Below are positions 43,005 to 51,259 of a stretch of 64,000 bases of DNA, piece after piece. This DNA is from an uncultured Acidimicrobiales bacterium (GTDB taxonomy: Bacteria; Actinomycetota; Acidimicrobiia; Acidimicrobiales; Bin134), in the NCBI GenBank assembly GCA_951813325.1, contig OX638350.1, positions 1,227,029 through 1,291,028 on the forward strand, written 5' to 3'. Every line of letters begins with the position of its first letter. The stretch's first letter is position 1. The notes under the pieces are model-generated. The model did not search any database and was not told the origin of the DNA. It worked only from the letters and a program-made list of their open reading frames with translations. Made by a program: the position numbers and the translations under genes.

Positions 43005-43422
43005 GGGCGGTCTTGGCGATGTCGGCCAGGGTGTAGTCGCTCAGCAAGTCGTGCATGATGTCGCCCGCATGGGTCCATATGGCCAACAGCACGCACTGGC
43101 CTTCGTGGTCGCAGGCGCCGTCCTGGTGGGGTTCTCCGAAGTCGCCGAGAACGATTGGCCCGTCCACTGCGCTGACAATCTCGCTCAGCTTGATCTCGGT
43201 GGCCGGGCGGGCCAGGGCATAGCCCCCGCCCGCTCCCCGCTTGGAGCGGACCAGCCCGGCGCCCTTGAGCGCCTGGAGTATCTGTTCCAGGTAAGGCTGG
43301 GGGAGGCCGGTGCGTTCAGCGATGTCCCGCACCGAGGTGGGACCGGTCTCGTGGGAATGCAGAGCCAGCGATAGCAGTGCCCGGCTGGCGTAGTCCCCCC
43401 GCGTCGATACTCTCACCACCAC
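42973..43422 (-). CDS. Rrf2-family transcriptional regulator
   Basis: 149 residues with the winged helix ('VSTRGDYASRALLSLALH', 'SVRDIAERTGLPQPYLEQILQAL'), wing 'VRSKRGAGGGYALARP', and the cluster-binding loop 'GACDHEGQCVLLAIW'. Only two cysteines, five residues apart, are present; the third seen in IscR/NsrR is absent. It may bind an Fe-S cluster with another ligand or sense redox directly. Several GTG codons at the start make the exact N-terminus open. It is divergent from the phosphodiesterase gene with 35 bases between. Confidence 0.9.
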   Translation of the reverse strand: MVVRVSTRGDYASRALLSLALHSHETGPTSVRDIAERTGLPQPYLEQILQALKGAGLVRSKRGAGGGYALARPATEIKLSEIVSAVDGPIVLGDFGEPHQDGACDHEGQCVLLAIWTHAGDIMHDLLSDYTLADIAKTARGLLPWPGSD

Positions 43423-43457
43423 TCAGACTAGGACACGCCGGTTAGGTTGGAGGCTAG

Positions 43458-44645
43458 ATGGCGGTTCATAGAGATCACGATGACCCCGCGAGCCGCGGGT
43501 CGATGACCGGCTTCCCGGTGCTGCCCGACTATCGGGCAGCCTGTTTGAGCAACGTGGTGCCCGCACTGCTTGGCCCGTCCGCGGCATCCGACTGGCTGCC
43601 CACTCCGGTGGGGGAGGCCAAGGCGGTGGTGCTGTTGTTGGTGGATGGCATGGGGTGGGAGCAACTCCAGGAGCGGGCTGAACTGACCCCGGTTCTGTCG
43701 ACCATGGACGGCGGTCCCATCACCACCGTGGCCCCAACCACGACCACCACCGCCCTGACGTCGCTGGTCACCGGGGCGACGCCCGGTGAGCATGGTCTGA
43801 TCGGCTACCAGATCTACATGCAGGGCCAAATGCTGAACGCCCTGCGGTGGACCGCGGGGGACAAGCCGTCCGATGCCCGCAAGAGCATCGTTCCCGAGCA
43901 GGTGCAAACCCGCCCGGCTTTCTTCGGGCGGCGGGTCCCGGCGGTGGGCCGAAGTGAGTTCCGGGGAACCGGTTTCACCCGGGCCCACCTTGATGGGGTG
44001 GACCACAAGGGGTACAAGCTCACCAGCTCCATCGCCGTCGAGGTGCAGATGCTGGTGGACGGCGGTGCATCGCTGGTATACGCCTACTACGACGGTCCCG
44101 ACCGCATCGCCCATGAGTACGGATTCGGCCCCCATTTGGACGCCGAGTACGCCGAAGTAGACCGCATTGTGGCCCAGCTTCTCGCGGTGCTGCCTCCAGA
44201 GGCTGCATTGTTGGTGGTCTCCGACCACGGCCAGGTCATGGTGGGCGACGCCAAGGTAGAACTGGCCCGCGATGTGGTGGCCCTGACGTCGGCGGTCTCG
44301 GGGGAAGCCCGGTTCCGCTGGCTCCATTCCCGGCCGGGTAGAGCCGGAGGGCTTCTCGAGATGGCAACCGAGCGCTATGGGCGCTACGGCCTGGTCGTTG
44401 GAGTAGAGCAGGTGTTGGATGAGGGATGGTTTGGCCCCCATGTGAGCCCGGACGCCCGGTCCCGGATGGGGGATGTAGCCCTTGTGCCCAACGACCCGGT
44501 GGCGTTCATCGAGCCGAAGCCTTCCCGCCCGAATCCCACCGGTGTCGAGAAAACGCCCTCGTTCCAGTTGGTGGCCCGCCACGGATCGCTGACCTCGGCG
44601 GAAATGCTGGTTCCCTGTCTGGCCGCGTTCGGTACTAGAACGTGA
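43458..44645 (+). CDS. Alkaline-phosphatase-superfamily nucleotide pyrophosphatase/phosphodiesterase
   Basis: 395 residues with the two-metal phosphodiesterase pattern: 'LLLVDGMGWEQL', nucleophile Thr in 'VAPTTTTTALTSLVTG', 'PGEHGLIGYQIY', 'YYDGPDRIAHEYG' and 'LLVVSDHGQVMVGD'. No signal peptide is obvious, so it is probably cytoplasmic or non-classically located. The substrate is unknown. GGAGG lies just before the ATG. Confidence 0.9.
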   Translation: MAVHRDHDDPASRGSMTGFPVLPDYRAACLSNVVPALLGPSAASDWLPTPVGEAKAVVLLLVDGMGWEQLQERAELTPVLSTMDGGPITTVAPTTTTTALTSLVTGATPGEHGLIGYQIYMQGQMLNALRWTAGDKPSDARKSIVPEQVQTRPAFFGRRVPAVGRSEFRGTGFTRAHLDGVDHKGYKLTSSIAVEVQMLVDGGASLVYAYYDGPDRIAHEYGFGPHLDAEYAEVDRIVAQLLAVLPPEAALLVVSDHGQVMVGDAKVELARDVVALTSAVSGEARFRWLHSRPGRAGGLLEMATERYGRYGLVVGVEQVLDEGWFGPHVSPDARSRMGDVALVPNDPVAFIEPKPSRPNPTGVEKTPSFQLVARHGSLTSAEMLVPCLAAFGTRT

Positions 44646-44691
44646 TGAAGGTGTCACCGGACTCCGACGGTTAGCGGGTAGATTTCCAGCT

Positions 44692-45192
44692 ATGTCCGAT
44701 ATCTGTCAGCCGGCGGCGGTAGAGCCCGCCGAGGTTTTGCTCGAAGGGCCGCACTCCGACGGCGATCCGACTGAGCCGGCATCGGCCAAGGAGGCGATTG
44801 AGCAGCCGGCCAAGGTCATGAGAGTCGGCACGATGATGAAGCAGCTCTTGGATGAAGTCCGCCAGGCCAACTTGGACGAGTCGAGCCGCGACCGTCTGCG
44901 GGAGATCTACGCCACCTCCATCGAGGAACTGGGCTCGGCGCTGTCCCCCGACCTGCGCGAGGAGCTTGATCGGCTGATGCTTCCATTTCCCGACAACCAC
45001 CCTCCCAGCCAAGCCGAGCTTCAGGTGGCGAAGGCTCAGTTGGTGGGCTGGCTGGAGGGCCTCATCCAGGGCATCCAGGCCGCGCTGTTCGCCCAGCAGG
45101 TCTCCGCACAACAACAGCTGGCCAACATCCGCGCCGAGCTCCCTACCGGTCGTCAGACCCCGACCCAGGGCCCCTCGGGCACGTACCTGTAA
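44692..45192 (+). CDS. bpa: Bacterial proteasome activator (Bpa, DUF2587)
   Basis: 166 residues. The helical core 'RVGTMMKQLLDEVRQANLD' and 'IEELGSALSPDLREELDRLMLPF' matches the Bpa family. Bpa forms dodecameric rings that dock on the 20S proteasome through a C-terminal G-x-Y-L tail; this protein ends in 'SGTYL', which fits. It works without ATP, feeding loosely folded substrates. Implies that proteasome core genes exist elsewhere in the genome. Confidence 0.9.
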   Translation: MSDICQPAAVEPAEVLLEGPHSDGDPTEPASAKEAIEQPAKVMRVGTMMKQLLDEVRQANLDESSRDRLREIYATSIEELGSALSPDLREELDRLMLPFPDNHPPSQAELQVAKAQLVGWLEGLIQGIQAALFAQQVSAQQQLANIRAELPTGRQTPTQGPSGTYL

Positions 45193-45292
45193 ATCCTCGC
45201 TCACCTGCGGAAACACTCGGAATCACCGGAGGGCGAGCATGTGTCCTCCAGTCTTGGTATGGTCAGAGCGAAGCCAAACCACAAACCTGTAG

Positions 45293-45323
45293 TTATCCAC
45301 ACACAGGCCACAGATCGTCCACA
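45293..45323 (+). promoter_or_regulatory. DnaA-box-like sites upstream of dnaE
   Basis: TTATCCACA at 45293-45301 is a perfect match to the bacterial DnaA-box consensus. TCGTCCACA at 45315-45323 is one base from the common high-GC form TTGTCCACA. Both lie in the 40 bases before the dnaE start, so DnaA could affect its transcription. No cluster large enough for an origin is seen. Confidence 0.5.
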
Positions 45324-45331
45324 GGAGCGCC

Positions 45332-48300
45332 GTGTCCAGTTCCTTTTCCCACTTGCACGTCCATACCGAGTATTCCATCCTCGACGGCGCCTCCCGGGTG
45401 GGGGACCTGGTCACCGCAGCCGCCGCCGATGGCCAGCCCGCCCTGGGGATCACCGATCACGGCAACATGTACGGGGTCATCGACTTCTACCGGGCCTGCC
45501 GGGGCGAGGGCATCAAGCCGGTCATCGGCACAGAGGCCTACATGGCTCACGAGAACCGGAGGGAGCGTCCGTCCCGCCGGGGCAAGCTGGACGACAGCGG
45601 GGGCAGCACCGAGGGAGGGGAGAAGCTCTACTACCACCTCACGCTGCTGGCCGAGAACAACACCGGCTACAAGAACTTGATACAGCTGTCCAGCCGGGCC
45701 TTCCTCGAGGGCTACTACTACAAGCCGCGGCTCGACTGGGATCTGCTGGCCGAGCACAGCGAGGGTCTGATCGCGTCCACGGGCTGCCTGGGCGGCCACG
45801 TGCTCCAAGCCCTGCTGCGCAACGACTACGACGACGCGGTGGCCAAAGCGGCCCGCCTCCAGGACATCTTCGGCAAGGACAGCCTGTTTGTGGAGATCCA
45901 GGACCACGGCATCCCGGAACAGCGGCGCACCAACCCCGATTTGCTCCGGTTGGCCCGCCACATCGACGCCCCTCTGCTGGCCACCAACGACAGCCACTAC
46001 ACCAATAGGGCCGACGCCGAAGCCCACGACGCCCTGCTCTGCGTGCAGACCGGCTCGTTGGTCAGCGACACCGACCGCTTGAAGTTCGAGGGCAATGAAC
46101 ACTACCTGAAGACGGCCGCCGAAATGCGCCAGCTGTTCTCCGAGGTCAGTGCAGCCTGCGACAACACGCTGTGGATTGCAGAACGGGCCGACGTGGAGAT
46201 CGAGTTCGGCAATCCGCAGCTTCCCGACTTCCCCATTCCCGACAACTACGACAATGCCGACGACTATCTGCGGGCCCTGACCCTGGAGGGCGCCGAAGCC
46301 CGGTGGGGCAGCCCGCTGTCCGACCAGGTTGCCGATCGGCTGGCCTATGAGCTCAAGGTCATCTCCGACATGGGCTTCTCCTCCTATTTCCTGATCACCT
46401 GGGACCTGATCCGCTACGCCCGGGAACGGGGCATCCGGGTGGGACCCGGCCGAGGCAGCGCAGCCGGATGCGCGGTGGCGTATTGCCTGCGGATTACCGA
46501 TCTCGACCCGATCCGCTACGACCTGCTGTTCGAGCGGTTCCTCAACCCGTCGCGGGTCTCCATGCCCGACATCGACATGGACTTCGACTCCCGGTTCCGC
46601 GACGAGATCATCCGCTACGCCTCCCAGAAGTACGGCCAAGACCACGTGGCCCAGATCATCACCTTCTCCACCATCAAGGCCCGGGCCGCGGTGCGCGACA
46701 GCGCCCGGGTGCTGAACTTCCCCTATTCACTGGGCGACAAGCTGGCCAAGGCCATGCCCCCGCTGGTCTTGGGCCGCGATACCCCGCTGTGGGCCTGTTT
46801 GGAGAAGAGCGAGGATCACGCCGACGGCTACACCGCGGCGGCCGAGCTGAGGGAAATGTGCGGGAAGGACGAGGATGCCCGGAAGGTGGTCGATGTTGCC
46901 CGCGGCCTGGAGGGCCTGCGGCGCCAGGACAGCATCCACGCCGCCGCGGTGGTCATCACCAAAGAGCCGCTCACCCAGCACCTCCCCATTCAACGCAAGG
47001 CTTCCCCGGGCCAGACCCTGGAGGAAGCCCCCATCGTCACCCAGTATGAGATGCACGCGGTGGAGGACTTGGGCTTGCTCAAGATGGACTTTCTGGGCCT
47101 GCGGAATCTGGATGTCGTCGAGGACGCCATCGGGCTGATCGAGCAGTCGCGCGGCGTGCGGGTGGACATCGACAACGTTGCGTTGGACGACAGAGCCACT
47201 TACGAGCTGCTGGCCCGGGGCGACACCATCGGGGTGTTCCAGCTGGAGGGCGGGCCCATGCGGTCGCTGATCCGGTCGCTGAAACCCACATGCTTCGATG
47301 ACGTGGCCGCCTTGGTGGCCCTGTACCGGCCCGGCCCGATGGCGGCCAACATGCACAACGACTACGCCGATCGCAAGAACGGCCGCAAGCCGGTGCAGGT
47401 GTTCCACGAGGACGCCGCCGATATCCTGGCCGACACCTACGGGCTGATGATCTACCAGGAGAGCGTCATGCGGGTGGCCCAGAGGTTCGCCAGCTACTCC
47501 CTGGCCGAGGCCGACAACCTCCGCAAGGCCTGCGGAAAAAAGGACCGCAAGCTGATGGCCAAAGAGCGGGACTCATTTGAGGAGGGTTGCGAGAAGAGCG
47601 GATACGGCAAAGAGCTGGGCACCCAGCTGTTCGATATCATTGAGCAATTCGCCGACTATGCCTTCAACAAGAGCCACTCCTACGGCTACGGGCTGATCGC
47701 CTACCAGGGGGCGTACCTCAAAGCTCAGTACCCAGTAGAGTACATGGCCGCCCTGTTGACCAGCGTGAAGAGCAAGCTGGAGAAGGCTGCCGTGTATTTG
47801 GCCGAGTGCCGCCAGATGGCTATCAAGGTGGCTCTGCCCGACGTGAACTTGTCGGAGTCGGACTTCGCCGCCATCGCTTCCCCAGAAGGCGAGCAGTGCA
47901 TCTCCTTCGGGCTGTCCGCCATCCGCCACATGGGCACGGGCACGGCGCAAATGATCCTGGACGAGCGGAGGGAGAACGGCCCGTTCGCCGACTTCTACGA
48001 CTTCTGCCAGCGGGTCGATCCCATGGTTCTGAACAAGGGAGTCGTCGAAGCCCTCATCAAAGCCGGCTGCTTCGACTCGATGGGCCATCGCCGCCAGGGC
48101 CTGCTGAACGTTTCCGAGACGATCGTCCGCCGCTGCATCCAGCAGCAGCGGGAGCGCAGTCAGGGAATCATGAGCCTGTTCGGCGAGGGCAGCGAGGAGA
48201 ACTTCGAGGAGCGCATCGAAATACCCGATGTCGAATTCGAGAAGACCCGGAGGTTGGCCGCCGAGAAGGAGATGTTGGGGCTCTACGTGTCCGACCACCC

Positions 48301-48859
48301 CATTATGGGCATGGAGGGAGTGCTGTCCCGAAAGACCACCCATCGGATCGACCAACTGGCCGAAGTCGAGGAAGGCACCTCGGTGAAGGTTGGCGGGGTG
48401 GTCAGCAACCTGCGCAAGCGGTGGACCCGCAAGGGAGATCAGATGGCGTCGTGCGATCTGGAAGACATGTACGGGTCCATGGAGGTGACGCTGTTCCCCC
48501 GGTCCATGGAAGAGCACGGCCACAAGCTGGAAGACGATCTGGTGGTTGTGGTCGAAGGGCGCCTAGATCGCCGTGACGACGAGCCCAACTTGATCTGCTT
48601 CGGGGTGGAGCCGATCGATCCTGCGTCGGCCAACGGGACGGCCACTGTGAGGCTGAACCTTGGGGCTTGCGGTCTGCCCCCCGAGCGGATCGACACTCTC
48701 AAGACAGCTATCACCGGCCATCCCGGCAAGTCTGAGGTGATCCTGATGCTCGGCGCCCACAAGGGCATCAAGCTCTCTTCGGCCTACGGGGTGGACGCGG
48801 GAAGCGGATTGATCGGTGAGTTGCGGGAGATGCTGGGGGAGAACGCCATCGCCGTGTAG
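45332..48859 (+). CDS. dnaE: DNA polymerase III alpha subunit DnaE
   Basis: Main replicative polymerase. 1175 residues from GTG 45332 ('SSFSHLHVHTEYS'). Order: PHP domain ('HLHVHTEYS', 'GITDHGNMYGV'), polymerase palm with the catalytic acids in 'MPDIDMDFDSRFRDE', fingers, tandem HhH region, and a C-terminal OB fold ('VKVGGVVSNLRKRWTRKG'). PHP metal-ligand residues are kept, as in actinobacterial DnaE1, which proofreads through this domain. Likely monocistronic with a hairpin after the stop. Confidence 0.97.
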   Translation: MSSSFSHLHVHTEYSILDGASRVGDLVTAAAADGQPALGITDHGNMYGVIDFYRACRGEGIKPVIGTEAYMAHENRRERPSRRGKLDDSGGSTEGGEKLYYHLTLLAENNTGYKNLIQLSSRAFLEGYYYKPRLDWDLLAEHSEGLIASTGCLGGHVLQALLRNDYDDAVAKAARLQDIFGKDSLFVEIQDHGIPEQRRTNPDLLRLARHIDAPLLATNDSHYTNRADAEAHDALLCVQTGSLVSDTDRLKFEGNEHYLKTAAEMRQLFSEVSAACDNTLWIAERADVEIEFGNPQLPDFPIPDNYDNADDYLRALTLEGAEARWGSPLSDQVADRLAYELKVISDMGFSSYFLITWDLIRYARERGIRVGPGRGSAAGCAVAYCLRITDLDPIRYDLLFERFLNPSRVSMPDIDMDFDSRFRDEIIRYASQKYGQDHVAQIITFSTIKARAAVRDSARVLNFPYSLGDKLAKAMPPLVLGRDTPLWACLEKSEDHADGYTAAAELREMCGKDEDARKVVDVARGLEGLRRQDSIHAAAVVITKEPLTQHLPIQRKASPGQTLEEAPIVTQYEMHAVEDLGLLKMDFLGLRNLDVVEDAIGLIEQSRGVRVDIDNVALDDRATYELLARGDTIGVFQLEGGPMRSLIRSLKPTCFDDVAALVALYRPGPMAANMHNDYADRKNGRKPVQVFHEDAADILADTYGLMIYQESVMRVAQRFASYSLAEADNLRKACGKKDRKLMAKERDSFEEGCEKSGYGKELGTQLFDIIEQFADYAFNKSHSYGYGLIAYQGAYLKAQYPVEYMAALLTSVKSKLEKAAVYLAECRQMAIKVALPDVNLSESDFAAIASPEGEQCISFGLSAIRHMGTGTAQMILDERRENGPFADFYDFCQRVDPMVLNKGVVEALIKAGCFDSMGHRRQGLLNVSETIVRRCIQQQRERSQGIMSLFGEGSEENFEERIEIPDVEFEKTRRLAAEKEMLGLYVSDHPIMGMEGVLSRKTTHRIDQLAEVEEGTSVKVGGVVSNLRKRWTRKGDQMASCDLEDMYGSMEVTLFPRSMEEHGHKLEDDLVVVVEGRLDRRDDEPNLICFGVEPIDPASANGTATVRLNLGACGLPPERIDTLKTAITGHPGKSEVILMLGAHKGIKLSSAYGVDAGSGLIGELREMLGENAIAV

Positions 48860-48875
48860 CCCGGCTAGCTGGCAC

Positions 48876-48901
48876 TTTGCTGAGGGTGATCTCTCAGCAA
48901 A
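48876..48901 (+). terminator. dnaE stem-loop terminator
   Basis: TTTGCTGAG and CTCAGCAAA form a perfect 9-bp stem with an 8-base loop (GGTGATCT), 17 bases after the dnaE stop. No T-run follows; many actinobacterial terminators lack one. Confidence 0.6.
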
Positions 48902-49012
48902 ACCCTTGTATTCCAGCGGGTTTGCACGCCTACCTGGGTGATTGATGGACTATAGGGGTGCCCACGGGGGGAAATCTGTGGGGGATCAGCGAGCGAGGAG
49001 GACGAGCAGCGC

Positions 49013-49681
49013 ATGGCTATCGACATCGAAACCAAGGACTGCACAGCGGTTACCGATGCTGAGTTGGCCGAAATGGCGGACATGTGCGCTGATGGCCCCA
49101 ACCCATTCTCGGTGGGGCTGCTCTCCAAGCAAACCGAGGAGTGGGTGCTGATCTCCACCGTTCGAGAGAACGGCAAACTCCGGGGGTTCTCCTTCTCCAC
49201 CCTGGAGCGCATCGGCGGGACGCCGAGTGTGCTGGTGGGCCTGGCATCGGTGACCCGCACCTCCAAGCGCAGCACTGTTCTTCGCCAGATCACCGAGGCG
49301 CAGCTCCACCGGGCGCTGATGGCCTTCCCTGACGAGGACGTCCTCATGGGCACCCAGTTCGACAACCCCGGCGGGTTCGACGCCTTCAAGCCCCTGGTCG
49401 ACATTGTTCCCCGCCCGGGGCACAAGGCCTCTGGAGAAGAGCGGGCCTGGGGCCGCCGGCTGGCCAAGCGGTTCAGCATCAGCGCCTCTCGGTATCTCGA
49501 CCGCGACTTCCGGGTGGTGGGAGACGACAGCCAGGCCTGCCTGCTCGACTTCGAAACCGCCAAGCCCGAGAACATCGACCCCGAGGTGGCCGCCCTATTC
49601 GACAAAGTGGACCGCGACGGCGGCGACACCATGATCGCCTTCGGCTGGATCATGGCCGAAGACCTGCTCAAGTACGCCTGA
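49013..49681 (+). CDS. Conserved hypothetical protein (222 aa)
   Basis: ATG with GAGGAGG eleven bases before it. A soluble, mixed alpha/beta protein: 'LISTVRENGKLRGFSFSTLERIGG', 'SVLVGLASVTRTSKRSTVLRQI', and 'LMGTQFDNPGGFDAFKPL'. The pattern of strands and 'G-x-L-R-G-F' faintly recalls GNAT acyltransferases, but the acyl-CoA loop is not clear, so this is only an impression. The nitroreductase gene follows after 26 bases and may share the transcript. Confidence 0.7.
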   Translation: MAIDIETKDCTAVTDAELAEMADMCADGPNPFSVGLLSKQTEEWVLISTVRENGKLRGFSFSTLERIGGTPSVLVGLASVTRTSKRSTVLRQITEAQLHRALMAFPDEDVLMGTQFDNPGGFDAFKPLVDIVPRPGHKASGEERAWGRRLAKRFSISASRYLDRDFRVVGDDSQACLLDFETAKPENIDPEVAALFDKVDRDGGDTMIAFGWIMAEDLLKYA

Positions 49682-49707
49682 GCGACTCACCGCCCACTCG
49701 GCGGCCC

Positions 49708-50268
49708 ATGTGCCGCAACTTCCTCGCCGATCCGCTTCCCAATGGGCTCGTGCTGGAGCTGCTCGACCACGCTCGCCGAGCCCCTTCAGCGGGCAACTCC
49801 CAGGCCGTGGAGTTCTGTGTGGTTGGCGACCCCGAGCAGTACTGGCGTTTGACCCTCCCCCCCGAGCGCCGAGCCGAATTCCCCTGGCCCGGCCTTCTGG
49901 TCGCCCCCGTCCTCGTCGTCGTGCTCACCAACCCGGAGCGGTATGTCCAGCGGTATTCGGAGCCCGACAAGTCCCATACCGGCTTGGGCGACAGCACTGA
50001 GGCCTGGGCCGTGCCCTACTGGTGGGTAGACGCCGGCATGGCCATCCAAAACCTCCTGATAGCCGCCACCACCGCCAACCTCGGCGCCTGCTTCTTCGGC
50101 GCCTTCGAACACGAGGCGGTCGTGATTGAGGGCCTCAACATCCCCCGGGGGCGCCGGGTGGTGGGCACCGTAGCCCTCGGGTTCCCCGCCAAAGATCGCC
50201 CCAGCTCCTCGGCCACGCGCCTCAGGCACCCTCTAGACGAGATCATCTACTACGGTTCTGCGCCATGA
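49708..50268 (+). CDS. Nitroreductase-family protein
   Basis: FMN enzyme family that uses NAD(P)H. 186 residues with 'MCRNFLADPLPNGLVLELL', the FMN-site 'ARRAPSAGNSQAVEF', 'WWVDAGMAIQNLLIAATTANLGACFFGAF' region and 'RVVGTVALGFPA'. The ATG at 49708 gives a slightly short N-terminus; an in-frame open stretch runs upstream to the previous stop. Its stop overlaps the ATG of the SnoaL-like gene (ATGA). Substrate unknown. Confidence 0.87.
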   Translation: MCRNFLADPLPNGLVLELLDHARRAPSAGNSQAVEFCVVGDPEQYWRLTLPPERRAEFPWPGLLVAPVLVVVLTNPERYVQRYSEPDKSHTGLGDSTEAWAVPYWWVDAGMAIQNLLIAATTANLGACFFGAFEHEAVVIEGLNIPRGRRVVGTVALGFPAKDRPSSSATRLRHPLDEIIYYGSAP

Positions 50269-50756
50269 ACATGCCTGATCCAGTAGACCGCTTGGCCATC
50301 GAGGACACCATTGTCCGCTACACCATTGCCATCGATGAGAAGGACTGGAACCTCCTCGACACGGTCTTCACCCCCGACGCCCATCTGGACTACTCCTCGT
50401 CGGCGCCCGGCGTGGACGACGCCAACGCCGGCTACCCCACGGTCAAGCGCTGGCTCCAGACCGCGCTGTCCATCTTCCCCATGACCCAGCACATGGTGGG
50501 CAAGACCTACATCCGAAGCTGGGACGGAGACACCGCCCAGTGCACAACGCTGTTCCACAACCCTATGGGCATGCCGGTGGGCGACGATGGCAAGACCTAC
50601 GATCCCAGCGGGTCGAAGCTGTTCATGTTCTATGTGGGCGGCTGGTACCACGACACCGTGACCCGCACCCCCGACGGCTTCCGCATCGTCAAGAAAGTCG
50701 AGCAGTCGGGCTACCACGACGGCGGCTTCCCCGAGGGTTTCGCCATCCCGGAGTAG
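50265..50756 (+). CDS. SnoaL-like/NTF2-fold protein
   Basis: 163 residues starting 'MNMPDPVDRLAIEDTIVRYTIAIDEKDWNLLDTVF', the typical first helix and strand of the SnoaL-like group (ketosteroid-isomerase/NTF2 fold). Further blocks are 'TPDAHLDYSS' and 'MTQHMVGKTYI'. Such proteins isomerise or dehydrate steroid- or polyketide-like compounds. Overlap with the nitroreductase and the neighbouring DUF35-thiolase pair points to a catabolic role. Confidence 0.85.
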   Translation: MNMPDPVDRLAIEDTIVRYTIAIDEKDWNLLDTVFTPDAHLDYSSSAPGVDDANAGYPTVKRWLQTALSIFPMTQHMVGKTYIRSWDGDTAQCTTLFHNPMGMPVGDDGKTYDPSGSKLFMFYVGGWYHDTVTRTPDGFRIVKKVEQSGYHDGGFPEGFAIPE

Positions 50757-50801
50757 CGGCAGTTGGGCCAGTGAAGGGGCTGCTGGGGTAGTCTGCCCGT
50801 C

Positions 50802-51191
50802 GTGCAGATCCCACTGGTGGACTATCTCGTCCTGGACAACGGCCCCTATTTGCAAGCCAACGAGTGTGAGGGCTGCGGCGCCCGGTTCTTCGGCCGGCGC
50901 AACGCCTGCGCTAAATGCGGGGGACGGGAGTTCAACTCCGTGCGGGTGAGCGATACCGGCACGCTGCGGACGTTCAGCATCGTGTACCGGGCTGCCCCCA
51001 CCATCCCCACGCCCTACGTGTCGGCCATCGTGCAAACCGACGACGGCACCTCGGTTCGCTCCAACCTCATCAATGTGGCGCCCGACCCGGGCAAGATCAC
51101 GCTGGGCATGAAGGTGAAGCTCGACACCTACGTCGTGGGCACCGACGACGACGGCCAAGAAGCAGTCGCCTTCGGATACGCCCCCGCGTGA
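50802..51191 (+). CDS. DUF35 Zn-ribbon/OB-fold protein
   Basis: 129 residues: rubredoxin-like Zn ribbon with two CxxC pairs ('CEGCGARFFGRRNACAKCGG') followed by an OB fold ('VSDTGTLRTFSIVYRAAP', 'AIVQTDDGTSVRSNLIN'). DUF35 proteins form complexes with SCP2-type thiolases or aldolases and bind acyl-CoA. The next gene is such a thiolase, so these two probably make one enzyme. GTG start. Confidence 0.9.
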   Translation: MQIPLVDYLVLDNGPYLQANECEGCGARFFGRRNACAKCGGREFNSVRVSDTGTLRTFSIVYRAAPTIPTPYVSAIVQTDDGTSVRSNLINVAPDPGKITLGMKVKLDTYVVGTDDDGQEAVAFGYAPA

Positions 51192-51259
51192 CAATCTGAC
51201 CGAACCAGGGAATCGGCAAAGCCAACCACGAGAACGGACCAACCGACAGGAGGCCGAAA

